In this document: in pieces, positions 11,562-22,939 of the stretch | Layout: every line of letters begins with the position of its first letter | How positions within the stretch are numbered: position 1 is the first letter of the stretch | Source: Sphaerolaimus hirsutus | Lineage: Eukaryota; Nematoda; Chromadorea; Monhysterida; Sphaerolaimidae | Length of the DNA: 64,000 nucleotides | Direction of reading: 5' to 3' | NCBI GenBank assembly: GCA_964036195.1 | Contig: OZ038451.1 | Location: 17,446,747 to 17,510,746, forward strand | Notes under the pieces: model-generated | Told to the model about the DNA's origin: nothing | Databases searched by the model: none | The model's input: the letters and a program-made list of their open reading frames with translations, nothing else | Translations under genes and position numbers: made by a program

Positions 11562-12990
11562 TAATCTACTATTGTAAAAAATTGCGCTTTTTCTATACCA
11601 AAATAAGGGTGCATTTGAAAACTCACTTTGTAAAATTGAATATTTTCTCAATGTGTTTGGAAATTCATTTTTTATTTGAAATGTGTGCAGTTTATATTTT
11701 GTGGATATAGATTTTGATTTTGCTTTGAATTTGAGATACTGTCGCTGTTTTATATAAAAAAAATTGCCTCATCTTCAATATAAACTCTGTGGACTTGTTT
11801 GTTGTTTTTAGTCTCATGTTTCCAAATGACACTTATGTCCAAAATGTACTTGTGGATAAATGTATCAAAAATCCAAATTTGAAGAAGCAGGATTCATTTT
11901 AGTTGAGATTATTTGAACCAACAAGTCCAGGAGTATACTTTTATGTTTGAGAATTTTTAGGTTTCTCAGTATTTCAGTGAATTTGCAAGGATTGAAGTGA
12001 ATTTGCGAGATGTTTTAGCGCTAGGGAAAATATGTCCAGGAGTTTATTTTTGCCATGTGAGAATTTTAAAGTTTCTGAGAATTTCAGTGAATTTGCCAGG
12101 ATTTTTGTGTGCTATTGAAATTTTTTCAGTAAACTCCTCAGACTGCAAGCTAATGCATTTTTGTAAAGTGACGTTTACACAAAATAATTGTGTGCCAGCC
12201 AGTGCATTATTAACCAAGAATAACTGATATAGGATGCATATTTTGCAGTCTGATGGGAGTATACATAGACTTTTTGCATGTGAATATTTTTGTTTGTTTG
12301 GAGGTTTCCGGCTTTCAGGTAGTTTTTAGGGTCAGTTGTCGCCCATAATTATTGGTTGTGAAATTAATAACATTTTGAATGTTGTAAAGCATTCCTTGTG
12401 CATCATAGTTCACAAACTTCTTTTCACAACTTGATTTTAGTTCAAGTTAGACGTTCAAGTTCAAGTTTACCATACTTTGCCAATATTGCAATGCACATTT
12501 GAAAGTGGTTTCGCAACCCATCAAATAAAATCTTGATGGAAAGCCAGGGGTCTTCTAGATTTTGACCTTGGGGGGGGGGGGTTGTATAGATCCCTTGTAT
12601 AGATAGATAGCCGGAAACAAATTGGGGTTGAGAGGGGGTGGGGTTGCAGGGGTTCGATATACAAAAAGGTTTGAAAATGGTGCAATTTTGAGTAAAAATT
12701 TGTGTATAATTTCTCAAAAATCGCTCAAGACAGTTAGGCACCACCAAACCCCCCCAAAAAAAACCATTGGAGATGCCTGCAGAAACCAGTTGGCCCAGTA
12801 GACATCCATCTGAATAAGATCTTATTTTGCTGGTTTTCATAAAGATTTTAGTTGACAGGTGGCGAAACCATGTTCAAATGCACTGTGCCTTCTTTTTCGA
12901 CATTGCACTTGAAAATTGTCCTGCAATCTAAATTGAACTAGAATGAGTTGACACAAAACAAGTTGCCATAGAGTGTGTTGCGCCATTAAA
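11562..12990. other. Probable 3' UTR then non-coding DNA
   Basis: After the stop comes AT-rich sequence with internal near-repeats ('aatttgcaaggattgaagtgaatttgcgag...' and 'aatttgccaggattttt'). At 12,565-12,650 a G-run/GATAGATAG fragment of the minisatellite family appears. No convincing polyadenylation signal near the stop. Confidence 0.35.
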
Positions 12991-14065
12991 TATGTACACC
13001 TCTGATCACCCACAGGTAGACACTTCGAAAATTTTGATAAAAGAATGTGCCGCGGGCGAACTGTAGCTCAGCGGCCAACTTCGGCACATACAAAAGTAAG
13101 CCCCAACATTTGTTTCGAAGTTCATATAGGTGACCCCCGTGAAATCAGCTGTGGGCTGAGTAAACGGCCCACAGTTTTTTTTATACAACTTTGGGGTGAT
13201 CACTCACACGTGGACACGACTCATAACTGACTGAAATCATGTCTTTCAAGGCCGTTTTTCGACATGAAATACAGAACAGGCTCATGGTGAAGTGCCAAAC
13301 GCCACTTCAACGGCATTTTTACCGTTAAAAATGAGATAATGACGTTTCATTTTGTAGTGCTTTGTACCGCGGAACGCACCCGACCAGAATTTTTATTGGA
13401 TAACTTTCTAATGCTGCGAAATGTGATCAGGAAGAAAAGTTCCACATGAAAGAGGCATTGTTTTTAAACTGAAGGCATTGTTTTTAAACTTACTGCGCGG
13501 AAATACACACCCTCCCACATTTGAGAAAACGCGTGGTGAAATTTTAAGGAGTCACTAAATTTTGAACCAGGAAGCAAATTAGTAGTGTGGAAAATATAGC
13601 GAGGTGTTTTAAATTACATTTAAATCACATTTCGCAGCGTTAGAAAGTTCTCCGATAAAAATTCTGGTTGGGTGCGTTCCGCGGTACAAAGCACTACAAA
13701 ATGAATACGTCATTATGTCATTTTTAAGGGTAACAATGCCGTTGAAGTGGCGTTTGGCACTTCGCCATGAGCCTGTTCTGAATTTCATGCCTAAACACGG
13801 CCTTAAAAGACATGATTTCAGTCAGTTATGAGTCATGTTCACGAGTGAGTGATCACCCCAAAGTTGTATTAAAAAAACTGTGGGCCGTTTACTCGGCCCA
13901 CAGCTGATTTCACGGGGGTCACCTATATGAACTTTTAAACAAATGTTGGGGCTTACTTTTGTATGTGCCGAAGTTGGCCGTCAAGCTACAGTTCGCCCGC
14001 GGCACATTCTTTTATCAAAATTTTCGAAGTGTCTACGTATGGGTGATCAGAGGTGGTGTGTACAT
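12991..14065. mobile_element. Large foldback element, ~1.07 kb
   Basis: Left TATGTACACCTCTGATCACC matches right GGGTGATCAGAGGTGGTGTG inverted. The arms remain nearly identical inward for several hundred bases (for example GTACCGCGGAACGCACCCGA at about 13,364, and its inverse near 13,670). Centre near 13,530. No transposase frame. Confidence 0.82.
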
Positions 14066-14312
14066 AAATGTATTTTGTAAATTGGTAAAAGTGTAAATGT
14101 ATTTTGTAAATTTGTTAATGTGTGATGTGTATGTAAATGATGTGAAATGTGTAATTGTAAAATGTACTGTATACAAATGTTAAAAGGTTGACATGTTAAA
14201 TAAATATGCAGCCATGTTGCAATTTCAAACGTAATCAATCAAAAAATCAATTAAAAAACCAAACAAATTATTCACTAGGGATGACCATAGCAGTTCCTTG
14301 CAATGTTTATTG

Positions 14313-14705
14313 TATACCGTATTTCCTCGAAATACCCTCCGTTGGATTAACCCCCAGCTCGAAATACGCCCAGGTGTTCGAGCTGGGGAAAAAATAAAAA
14401 AAACCCTCGAAATACCTCTGGAATGATGTACATCATGTATGCCACCAGTTTTGATTGCAGATACACATTTACACTAGTTTGTATAGGGATGTATGTTGAA
14501 TGCCCCAATTTCCTATTTAGTCACATTTATAACCAGTTACGGAAAAACATGTTCCCTTACTATCAAATTTGCAAAAATTTCTGACAAAAAAATATCGCCC
14601 CCCTCGAAAAAACAACACCCCCCTCAAATAAACCCCGCCCCCCTCAAAATTTCCACTCTAAAAAAAACAAACCCCCTGGGGGTATTTTGAGGAAATACAA
14701 TAGTA
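14313..14705. mobile_element. ACCGTATTTCC-type MITE
   Basis: Starts TATACCGTATTTCCTCGAAA and ends TTTGAGGAAATACAATAGTA, with CCCCCCTCGAAA-type subterminal sequence inside. Confidence 0.7.
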
Positions 14706-15299
14706 TAAAATATTCAGGAAATGTGCACCCACACAGTGAACCACCACTATCATTTTTTGGATTGTTCAGATTGTTGTCTAATGCCAAGAACTGATAGTGG
14801 ACTAAGGCTGATATACATGGCACACAAGCGCTGCTAGTTAAAAACATCAGCCATTATATTACCACAGGCACAGCCACCACCACCCTATGTGACGACCAAT
14901 TTTCCACAGTGTAGCACCTTCCACCAAAGCACATCCAGTTAAACTGGAGCCTTCAGCGAGCATCTGTCTGAAAGCTACAAATATGTTTCAAACCGATGCC
15001 AGTACTGACAATTATGCGCAGATAGTAGGAAGTCAGGGTGTGTGTCAGCTATGTGTGGTAAACATAACAACTTAACATAACGATTAAGTTTGCTTGCTAG
15101 CGTGACATGAAATATCAGTCTCAAACTGTGTTTGGGAGCTTTTGAAAAAATCTTTAAAAAACAGGTCATTAAGAAAAGACGTTTCTTCCATCCCTATTTG
15201 TGATGAACCCTACTCCCCACCAACCGTGTACAATTGGCAGTCTGGCGCTGAATCCAAGAGGGGGTAAGCCAACAGGGGGTAAATGCCGAATCCAAATGT

Positions 15300-16030
15300 A
15301 AAGATGCCGCAATCGTACTCTGTGCTGCGATTTGGGGGGGGGGGGTTAGGGGATAGTAGCCAAACAAATTGCCCAGTGATAGATACATATAGCTGAGCGA
15401 TTTGGGGTGGGTAGAGAAAAGTAGCCAAAAAATTGTCCCCGGATTGATTCCGGGCGATTCCGGGGGGGGGGGGGTAGGGGAACAAGCCAAAAAAATTGGC
15501 AAAAAGTAAAAAAAAAATTGGCGCGGGGATGGGTAGATATACTCCAGTCACTTTACACCCAGCATGTGTGGTTCCCGCTGGAAGCGTGCCAACGAGATTT
15601 TACGCATGCGATTTACATAAAAAGTTGAAAGAAGTCATCTCTGTTACAACGCTATACGTTAATTTATTTTGCAACAACGATTTTTTCATCTTTTATAAAA
15701 ATCGCATGCTTTATAAACATTGGCACGCTTCCAACGTGAGACATAAATGAGTGCGAGGGCAGAGTATCATGTTCGCCGAGTATAGCTGCGCGATTGGGGG
15801 GATAGGGAAAAGTAGCCCAAAAAATTAGCCCCGGGATAGATAAATAGCTGGGCGATTTGGGGGGGGGGGGCAAAAAGCCAAAAAAAAATTTATAGGGATA
15901 GATAGAGAGATAGCTGGGCGATTGGGGGGGTAGGGGATTGACTTTTCGGGATCGGGATCGGAATTGGCTTTTTGTTCGGGATCGGGTAAAAAGCAAAAAA
16001 ATTACCCCCGGATAGATAGATGCCCCCCCC
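15300..16030. repeat. GATAGATAG/G-run minisatellite interrupted by a TATACTC element
   Basis: Units of about 65 bp read roughly 'gatagatagctgggcgatttgggggg...aaagtagccaaaaaattgcccc'. A ~250-bp element (15,537-15,785, ends TATACTC/GAGTATA) interrupts them; it also occurs at 37,440-37,690. Pro/Ser-rich open frames on the minus strand are translations of the minisatellite. Confidence 0.75.
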
Positions 16031-16086
16031 CCCCGATACTGAGTACGAAAAAGTTCAGACGCACAACAGAAATTTGTAGATTTGAG

Positions 16087-16809
16087 TAGGGTTCAAACGA
16101 TATGACTTTTCGATATCGATATTCGATAATCGATTTTTTTCTCTGAAACTCGATATTCGATATCGATACGATATGGAACCTCGATATCGATATTCGATAT
16201 TGAAAAATGGTCGATATTCGATATTCGATATTTCGATATTTTCGATATTCGATATTGCGATATGCTTTTGGTATAGCAAGGCATATTTCAAGTGGCATAT
16301 TGTATTTTCATGTGGTTGCACACATGTTTAATCATCTCTTTACTGAAATTTGAATGGTACAAGTGATTTTTACAACCTTTATATCACTCAATGGTAGAAA
16401 ATAGAAGAAAAACCTGATGAATCAAAGTGTATCAGACAAATAACAATTGGTAGATATTACAGTTCATCCTAACCTAATTGCTTAAGGGCATGTTGCAAAA
16501 AAAAGTATATCAGCGTTTTCTGGCTTCAAATTTAGCACTCCAACAACAATGACGTTATAAATACTGTACTTTTACTCATCAAATACAATACTATAAGCAC
16601 ATCAGATCAACCATAAACATCTCAAAATGAAAATGAAAAGTAAATTTGGGGACACAATACAGGTTCGATATATCGAAAAAATGGTCGATATTCGATATCG
16701 ATATTTGATATTTTTTCAAAATTATTGATATAGATATTCGATATTCGATATTAAAAAATGGTCGAAATCCGGTATTCGATATTCGATACGATATATCGTT
16801 TGAACCCTA
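16087..16809. mobile_element. hAT-type MITE, CGATAT-array family, 8-bp TSD GATTTGAG
   Basis: Begins TAGGGTTCAAACGATATG and ends ATATCGTTTGAACCCTA, flanked by GATTTGAG at 16079-16086 and 16810-16817. Both subterminal regions are arrays of CGATATTCGATAT. A unique ~380-bp core (16,265-16,640) is shared with the copies at 43,201 and 48,224. Confidence 0.92.
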
Positions 16810-16888
16810 GATTTGAGAGCAGTGTGCTTCAAAACTTAATGCAGACTTGTCAGCATCCAACCAATTAACAAACATAACACAAAAAAAC

Positions 16889-17010
16889 CTTCCCACCTTC
16901 TCAAAATGCTCCCTCAACTGGGTCTTGACGAAATCGCTTGGCAAGCCGCCAATGAACACCTTTTTATTTTCGCAACTTTTTGCCCCCTTCAAATCGCGCT
17001 GCAACTCGCG
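16889..17010 (-). CDS. RRM-domain exon (first half of an RNA recognition motif)
   Basis: Acceptor ACATGCAG, then a frame with basic N-terminal residues followed by KKVFIGGLPSDF, a classic RNP2 strand, and QLREHFEKVG, the first RRM helix. That is beta1-alpha1 of an RRM as in hnRNP A/B, Musashi or DAZAP1-like proteins. The RNP1 half should follow in a downstream exon; I found none before 11 kb. A diverged copy lies at 18,153-18,258. Donor is either GAAG|GTGGGA or, by analogy with the second copy, GGAAG|GTTTTT. Family-level call only. Confidence 0.6.
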
Positions 17011-17063
17011 CTGCATGTTGTTTATGGATACATTAACTAGTGATTTTGAAGGTTATGATGGGG

Positions 17064-17345
17064 ACAAGTTATGAAAACTTCGACCAATTGTGTTCCTATC
17101 AAATGCACAATGAATTTTGGCTTGTTGCCAAATCACCTAATTGAGTCCGGACCAGATAGATGGCGATTTGGGGGGGGGGGTACGGAAAATAGCCAAAAAA
17201 TTCGCCTGGGACAAGTTATGAAAACTTCGACCAATTGTGTTCTTATCAAATGCACAATGAATTTTGGCTTGTTGCCAAATCACCTAATTGAGTCCGGACC
17301 AGATAGATGGCGATTTGGGGGGGGGTACGGAAAATAGCCAAAAAA
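17064..17345. repeat. 144-bp tandem duplication
   Basis: 'GACAAGTTATGAAAACTTCG' at about 17,064 and 17,208 start two almost identical ~144-bp units, each ending in a G-run. Confidence 0.85.
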
Positions 17346-18090
17346 TTTGCCTCCTGATAGATAGATAGCTGGGCGATGTGGGGGGGTTACGGGGTAGCAG
17401 CCCGAAAAATTGCCCCGGATTAGATAGATAGCTGGGCAATTCGGGGAAGGTGAAAGTAGCCAAAAAAATTGCTTCCGGATAGATAGATATTGGGGCGATT
17501 TGGGGGGGGGGGGTTGGGGCAAGTAGCTTAGAAAGTGCCTTCGGGAAAGATAAATAGCTGGGCGATTCAGGGAAGGGGTAGGGGAAAGTAGCCAAAAGAT
17601 TTGCCCCCGGTATAGATAAATAGCTGGGCGATTCAGGGGGAGGGCAAAAAGCCACAAAAATAGGTGTGGGGATAGATAGACAGAGAGATAGCTGCGCGAT
17701 TGGGGGGGGGGGGTAGGGGAAAGTAGCCAAAAAATTCACCTCCGGATAGATAGATATTTGGGCGATTTGAGGGGGGGGGGCGTTTAGGCAAGTAGCTAAA
17801 AATTGCCCCCAGGATAGATAAATAGACAGGCGATTTTTTTTTGGGGGGGGCTTCGGGGCAATTAGCAGAAAAAATTGTCCCCGGGATAGATCACAAACTG
17901 TGCGATTCGGGGGGGAAAAGCCAAACAATTGCCGCTGGGATAGATAGATAGCTGGGTGATTTAAGGGGGGTGTTGCTCGGCAATTTGAGGGGAGGTGGGT
18001 TAGGGGAAAGTAGTCAATAAAATTGCTGCCTGGATGGATAGATAGGTGAGCGATTTATGGGGGGGGGGTTAAGGAAAAAGCAACAAAAAA
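17345..18090. repeat. GATAGATAG/G-run minisatellite
   Basis: About eleven 60-70-bp units 'GATAGATAGCTGGGCGATT' + G-run + 'aaagtagccaaaaaattgcc', variable in G-run length. Fragments of the same unit are scattered at 7.8, 12.6, 28.2, 49.2, 50.0 and 53.9 kb. Confidence 0.85.
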
Positions 18091-18152
18091 AATTGCTTCG
18101 AGGACAGAATTTGCTTTGATGTTACCATCAAAACACAAAACAAAAAATCTAC

Positions 18153-18258
18153 CTTTCCAACTTTCTCAAAATGCTCCCTCAACTGGGCCTCGTCGAAATC
18201 GCTTGGCAAGCCGCCAATGAACCACTTTGTTTGCCGCGACTGTTTGATTTAAGTCGCA
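18153..18258 (-). pseudogene. Second RRM exon copy with frame disruption
   Basis: Duplicate of the 16.9-kb exon: FIGGLPSDFDEAQLREHFEK is readable and a good donor follows (GGAAAG|GTAGAT). Relative to the first copy there is one extra base just before the RNP2 strand (GTGGTTC versus GTGTTC), so frame is lost at the N-terminal side. The flanking sequence is duplicated too (to about 18,390), so this is a segmental copy. It could still be a live exon with a different upstream junction. Confidence 0.5.
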
Positions 18259-18712
18259 CTGCATGTTTTGTATGGATACATTAGTGATTTTGAAGGTTAT
18301 GGCGGTGGCGGGTGGGGACATTATGAAAACAGCAACCAATTTTGTTCATTTGATGTTGCAAATAATTTTGGCTTGTTGCCAAAAAACCCATCTCAACGTT
18401 ATCAGGATGCAGGAGCTTCAAAATGTTGTAAAATCAATCAAAATTCATTCAAACTAACAAAAATATTCTGTCCAGTAGATGCATGTCGCTTGGCATAGGG
18501 AATGTTCAAACGGAATAAAACATTAGTGCAAAAATTTCCTTTTTTGTTAGTTGCTCCTTTTCGCAGTATTTTTGAAAAACCGGTTTTCAATTTGCCCGGT
18601 ATTTATGTCACTGTGAAATTGTCTTATCTGCTGCGAACAGATGGTGACATTGTGGGCGTTGTTGTGCTGTCGTTTTTTTAGCATTGTTGTGTTGTGCTGT
18701 CGTCGTTTTGCA

Positions 18713-20407
18713 GTGTCTGGAAGTCCTGTAAAAGGCCCTGTAAAATGTCAAATGTCATGCAAAGTGTCAAAAGTCATGGAAAATGCCTGCAAAATGGTGA
18801 CTCGGCTGCCATTTTGCAGGGCATTTTACATGACTTTTGACACTTTGCATGACATTTGACATTATACAGGGCATTTTACAGTGTCTGGAAGTCCTGTAAC
18901 AGACCCTGTAAGATGTCAAATGTCATGCAAAGTGTCAAAAGTCATGGAAAATGCCTGCAAAATGGTGACTCGGTTGCCATTTTGTTGGGCATTTCCCATG
19001 ACTTTTGACACTTTGCATGACATTTCACATTTTACAGGGCATTTTACAGTGTCTGGAAGTCCTGTAAAAGGCCCTGTAAAATGTCAAATGTCATGCAAAG
19101 TGTCAAAAGTCATGGAAAATGCCTGCAAAATGGTGACTTGGTTGCCATTTTGCAGGGCATTTTACATGACTTTTGACACTTTGCATGACATTTCACAATT
19201 TACAGGGCATTTTACAGTGTCTGGAAGTCCTGTAAAATGCCCTGTAAAATGTCAAATGTCATGCAAAGTGTCAAAAGTCGTGGAAAATGCCTGCAAAATG
19301 GTGACTCGGTTGCCACTTTGCAGGGCATTTTACATGACTTTTGACACTTTGCATGACATTTGACATTATACAGGGCATTTTACAGTGTCTGGAAGTCCTG
19401 TAAAAGGCCCTGTAAAATGTCAAATGTCATGCAAAGTGTCAAAAGTCATGGAAAATGCCTGCAAAATGGTGACTTGGTTGCCATTTTGCTGGGCATTTCC
19501 CATGACTTTTGACACTTTGCATGACATTTCACATTTTACAGGGCATTTTACAGTGTCTGGAAGTCCTGTAAAAGGCCCTGTAAAATGTCAAATGTCATGC
19601 AAAGTGTCAAAAGTCATGGAAAATGCCTGCAAAATGGTGACTCGGTTGCCATTTTGCAGGGCATTTTACATGACTTTTGACACTTTGCATGACATTTGAC
19701 ATTATACAGGGCATTTTACAGTGTCTGGAAGTCCTGTAAAAGGCCCTGTAAAATGTCAAATGTCATGCAAAGTGTCAAAAGTCATGGAAAATGCCTGCAA
19801 AATGGTGACTCGGTTGCCATTTTGCTGGGCATTTCCCATGACTTTTGACACTTTGCATGACATTTCACATTTTACAGGGCATTTTACAGTGTCTGGAAGT
19901 CCTGTAAAAGGCCCTGTAAAATGTCAAATGTCATGCAAAGTGTCAAAAGTCATGGAAAATGCCTGCAAAATGGTGACTCGGTTGCCATTTTGCAGGGCAT
20001 TTTACATGACTTTTGACACTTTGCATGACATTTGACATTATACAGGGCATTTTACAGTGTCTGGAAGTCCTGTAAAAGGCCCTGTAAAATGTCAAATGTC
20101 ATGCAAAGTGTCAAAAGTCATGGAAAATGCCTGCAAAATGGTGACTCGGTTGCCATTTTGCTGGGCATTTCCCATGACTTTTGACACTTTGCATGACATT
20201 TCACATTTTACAGGGCATTTTACAGTGTCTGGAAGTCCTGTAAAAGGCCCTGTAAAATGTCAAATGTCATGCAAAGTGTCAAAAGTCATGGAAAATGCCT
20301 GCAAAATGGTGACCCGGTTGCCATTTTGCAGGGCATTTTACATGACTTTTGACACTTTGCATGACATTTGACATTATACAGGGCATTTTACAGTGTCTGG
20401 AAGTCCT
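18713..20407. repeat. 168-bp satellite, ten units, two-unit higher-order periodicity
   Basis: GTGTCTGGAAGTCC recurs every 168 bp from 18,713 to 20,393. Each unit is itself a near palindrome. Units alternate between CATTTGACATTATACAG and CATTTCACATTTTACAG versions, giving a 336-bp higher-order repeat. The same sequence, in single copy with CCCAGACCCTG ends, forms an intron of mevalonate kinase (33,958-34,141) and one of the nested gene. The 80-160-residue open frames here are repeat artefacts. Confidence 0.93.
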
Positions 20408-20579
20408 TGGAAAAATAAAAAGCGACTTTGGAAACCATTTTCACTTTCAAAACGGAAAAGTGTCAGAAATTTGAAGCAAAACCTGAAACCTGAAATCTTA
20501 ACAAAAATGGACGAAAATCAAAGTAATCGAGCATTTTAATATCAGAGCATCAAACATTCCGCGGAACCCCAAAATTATT

Positions 20580-20865
20580 CAAAAATCGTTAACGCGGTTC
20601 CCGGCTGCAAACACGCAATGCATCTAATGCAAAAGCGTTTATGATATGGGAACCGCGCGCACTAAAGGGTTTCCCCCCCGCAAGCGCGCAGGTGGCACAT
20701 GCGCTGCGCGACTCCCGCCCGGGAACCACACGCGCTAAAGCGACTCCCCCCCGCAAACACTTTAGTGCGCGGCCGTTAAAGCGCTTGTGATTTTGGCGAG
20801 CGCGCAGCGATAAACGCGCTGGAAACACTACGCGTTTCCGGCGCGGACAGCCTGCCCGTGACAAT
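20580..20865. repeat. GC-rich GCGCTAAAG repeat
   Basis: CGCG-rich words, CGCGCTAAAG and AAAGGGTTTCC, related to 7,960-8,200. No coding evidence. Confidence 0.5.
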
Positions 20866-20881
20866 TCATTAGTGGAAATAT

Positions 20882-21440
20882 ACAGGGGTGGGCATCTTCA
20901 GTTACCGCTGGAAAAACGCGATAGCTTGAGCTACAGTTGAGCTATCACAATGAAATGTTAACACAATAGAGTAGACTCCATAGGACACCTATGCTGAAGT
21001 TTGCAACCCAAACGGCCACAGTTTGGAGGAGTTGTGGAACACACAGTTTTTAGTGTAATTTTGTGACTTCACCCCCCTTATCTCGGGACTGGGGGACTAT
21101 TCGAGTAAAAAAAGAATTTGGTAGTAGGCGCGACCACAACATACTCAAAGGGCATCAAAATCGGCCGATGTACGACAGAATGGGACGACACCAACGACCG
21201 ATGCCCCCCCCCTCAAATGCCACCCTCGATTTATCCTATGGGTGACGCCAAGTCACAAAATTACACTAAAAACCGTGTGTTCCACAACTCACCCAAAATG
21301 TGGCCGTTTGGGTTGCAAACTTCAGAATAGGTGTCCTATGGAGTCTACTCCATTGTGTTAAAATTTCATTCTGATAGCTTAACCGTAGCTCAATCTATCG
21401 CATTTTCCCAGCGGTAACTGAAGATGCCCACCCCTGTATA
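20882..21440. mobile_element. Foldback element, ~0.56 kb
   Basis: CAGGGGTGGGCATCTTCAGT at the left is inverted at the right (to about 21,436), and the arms match through most of the element. Termini resemble hAT elements, but the flanks show only TATA in common, so the target duplication is unresolved. Confidence 0.8.
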
Positions 21441-21679
21441 TTCATGCCGTATCAAAATGACCTGTGTCAAAATGTCCAGATGCCTGGGAACGTACAGTTG
21501 GTTGGCTGATTGGCGAAAACTGAGGATTTTTGAAAATCAACTTTTTTTATTAGAACCAGACCGGATCACAAGACGTTTTTATTGATAATTTTTCATGGTC
21601 TGTAAACCTCTACTCAGATGCCAGGTGTAATCTGAACCAGAAACTTCAATCATAAATGATCTTCTTACCAGATATATCT

Positions 21680-21800
21680 ATACTCGGCGTGCCGCAAAGT
21701 GTGTGCAGAATCCTACCATAATTCAATAAAATCTTAAACTGTATAACCTAATTTTTGGTTCATTATTCAGATGGGTTATGGATCTCCGTCGAGTATACAT
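21680..21800. mobile_element. TATACTCGGCG-type MITE
   Basis: ATACTCGGCGTGCC left and an inverted, diverged CTCCGTCGAGTATA right. Other copies at 23,207-23,394 and 41,212-41,401; a one-sided fragment at 28,607. Confidence 0.6.
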
Positions 21801-22001
21801 GTAAGGAGTGGTCAGAGCGTGTGAATTCAAACTGGCATATAGGAAAAAGCAATTCAGATGGGAACACTGAGTGTAGAGAACACATGTTTTCGGAGTGGAG
21901 GAAGTGCTTTCCAAAAATCTGAAGTAACATCTGAATGCGATTTTCAAAATCTGGAGTATATCGGCAATAACATACTGATACAGTTTGTAGCCACTTTATG
22001 C

Positions 22002-22112
22002 TACCGTATCTCCTCGAATTATTCTCCCTTGAATAAGCCCCCTCGAATTAACCCTCATCAATCTCTGCTAGCAAAATAAACCCCCTGGGTGTATTTCGAG
22101 GAAATACGGTAA
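22002..22112. mobile_element. Short ACCGTATTTCC-type MITE
   Basis: TACCGTATCTCCTCGAATTA to TTTCGAGGAAATACGGTA in about 110 bp. Confidence 0.75.
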
Positions 22113-22631
22113 ATTGATCAAATATGTGCCCGCTTGAATTCTCTCATCCAGTTTATCCAAACCTCAATGCTCACCTTCAAAATCTACAAACATCGACATC
22201 GAACCTAAAATCATGGATAAAATTAAAAAGTAGCCATTCGCTAGTGACTTTTTTACTCTTGATCTTCAGAATAAGGAAAAGAGAAATGACTTCAAATTTT
22301 TATAAATGTCGCGGGCTCCGGAGGAATTTTCACACGGCTGGCAAAAGCAACTACTATTGTGCCCCTGATTTCACCCTATCCGAACCGAATTTCATACATT
22401 TGAATTTTCGAAAACTACAAAAAAATAGGCATGCATTGGTGAACAAGTAAATATAAAAATTTAAAAAATACTGACCGACACGAAAGTAAATACGATACAT
22501 CTTCTGAGCATTAAGTTTATCAAAAACCGTGGATGAAAAACAAAACCAACCAAATTATGGCTCGAGGGTAAAAATGAATTCGATAAAAAGATCAATTGAA
22601 ATGGCGGTGAAAATCGTTGATATTTTACAGG

Positions 22632-22937
22632 GGGTATCCCATTAAGACAAAAGCGCTTAAAGACAACAGTAGCTTGCTTGCTACAAAAACGCTGTAGTGT
22701 TTGAAGATAGTTAAGTTCATGTGAAAGTTCATTGTGTCAATTCTACTTTCACTACTATACTCCCAGCCTAATTGCATCATCAAAAAGTTACAAAATCTAT
22801 TAATATTTTTTATCATAACTATAAACGTCTATTTATATTTTTCGACCTGGAACATGACATGACCCAGAACTTTTCTCAATGAGCATTTTTATTCTATTAA
22901 AGCTACTGTTGTCTTAAAGCGCTTTTGTCTTAATGAC
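22632..22937. mobile_element. Foldback MITE, ~0.3 kb
   Basis: CATTAAGACAAAAGCGCTTA at the left; inverted GCGCTTTTGTCTTAATG at the right. Confidence 0.78.
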
Positions 22938-22939
22938 GC

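Noticed and set aside
16002-16321. Open frames rich in ISNIEYR words (also 43-44 kb and 48 kb)
   Set aside because: Produced by CGATAT arrays of hAT MITEs in all three frames.
15194-17928. Long minus-strand Pro/Ser/Tyr-rich open frames
   Set aside because: Translations of the GATAGATAG/G-run minisatellite; sequence repeats with the DNA unit.
18641-20371. Series of 70-160-residue open frames (MSGSPVKGPVK...) at regular spacing
   Set aside because: They are the 168-bp palindromic satellite read in frame (168 is divisible by 3); no independent coding evidence.
18713-20407. CRISPR-like regular array
   Set aside because: Units are contiguous 168-bp repeats without unique spacers, and the setting is eukaryotic.
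20882-21440. 8-bp target duplication for the CAGGGGTGGGC foldback
   Set aside because: Flanks GAAATATA and TATATTCA do not match; only TATA is shared.
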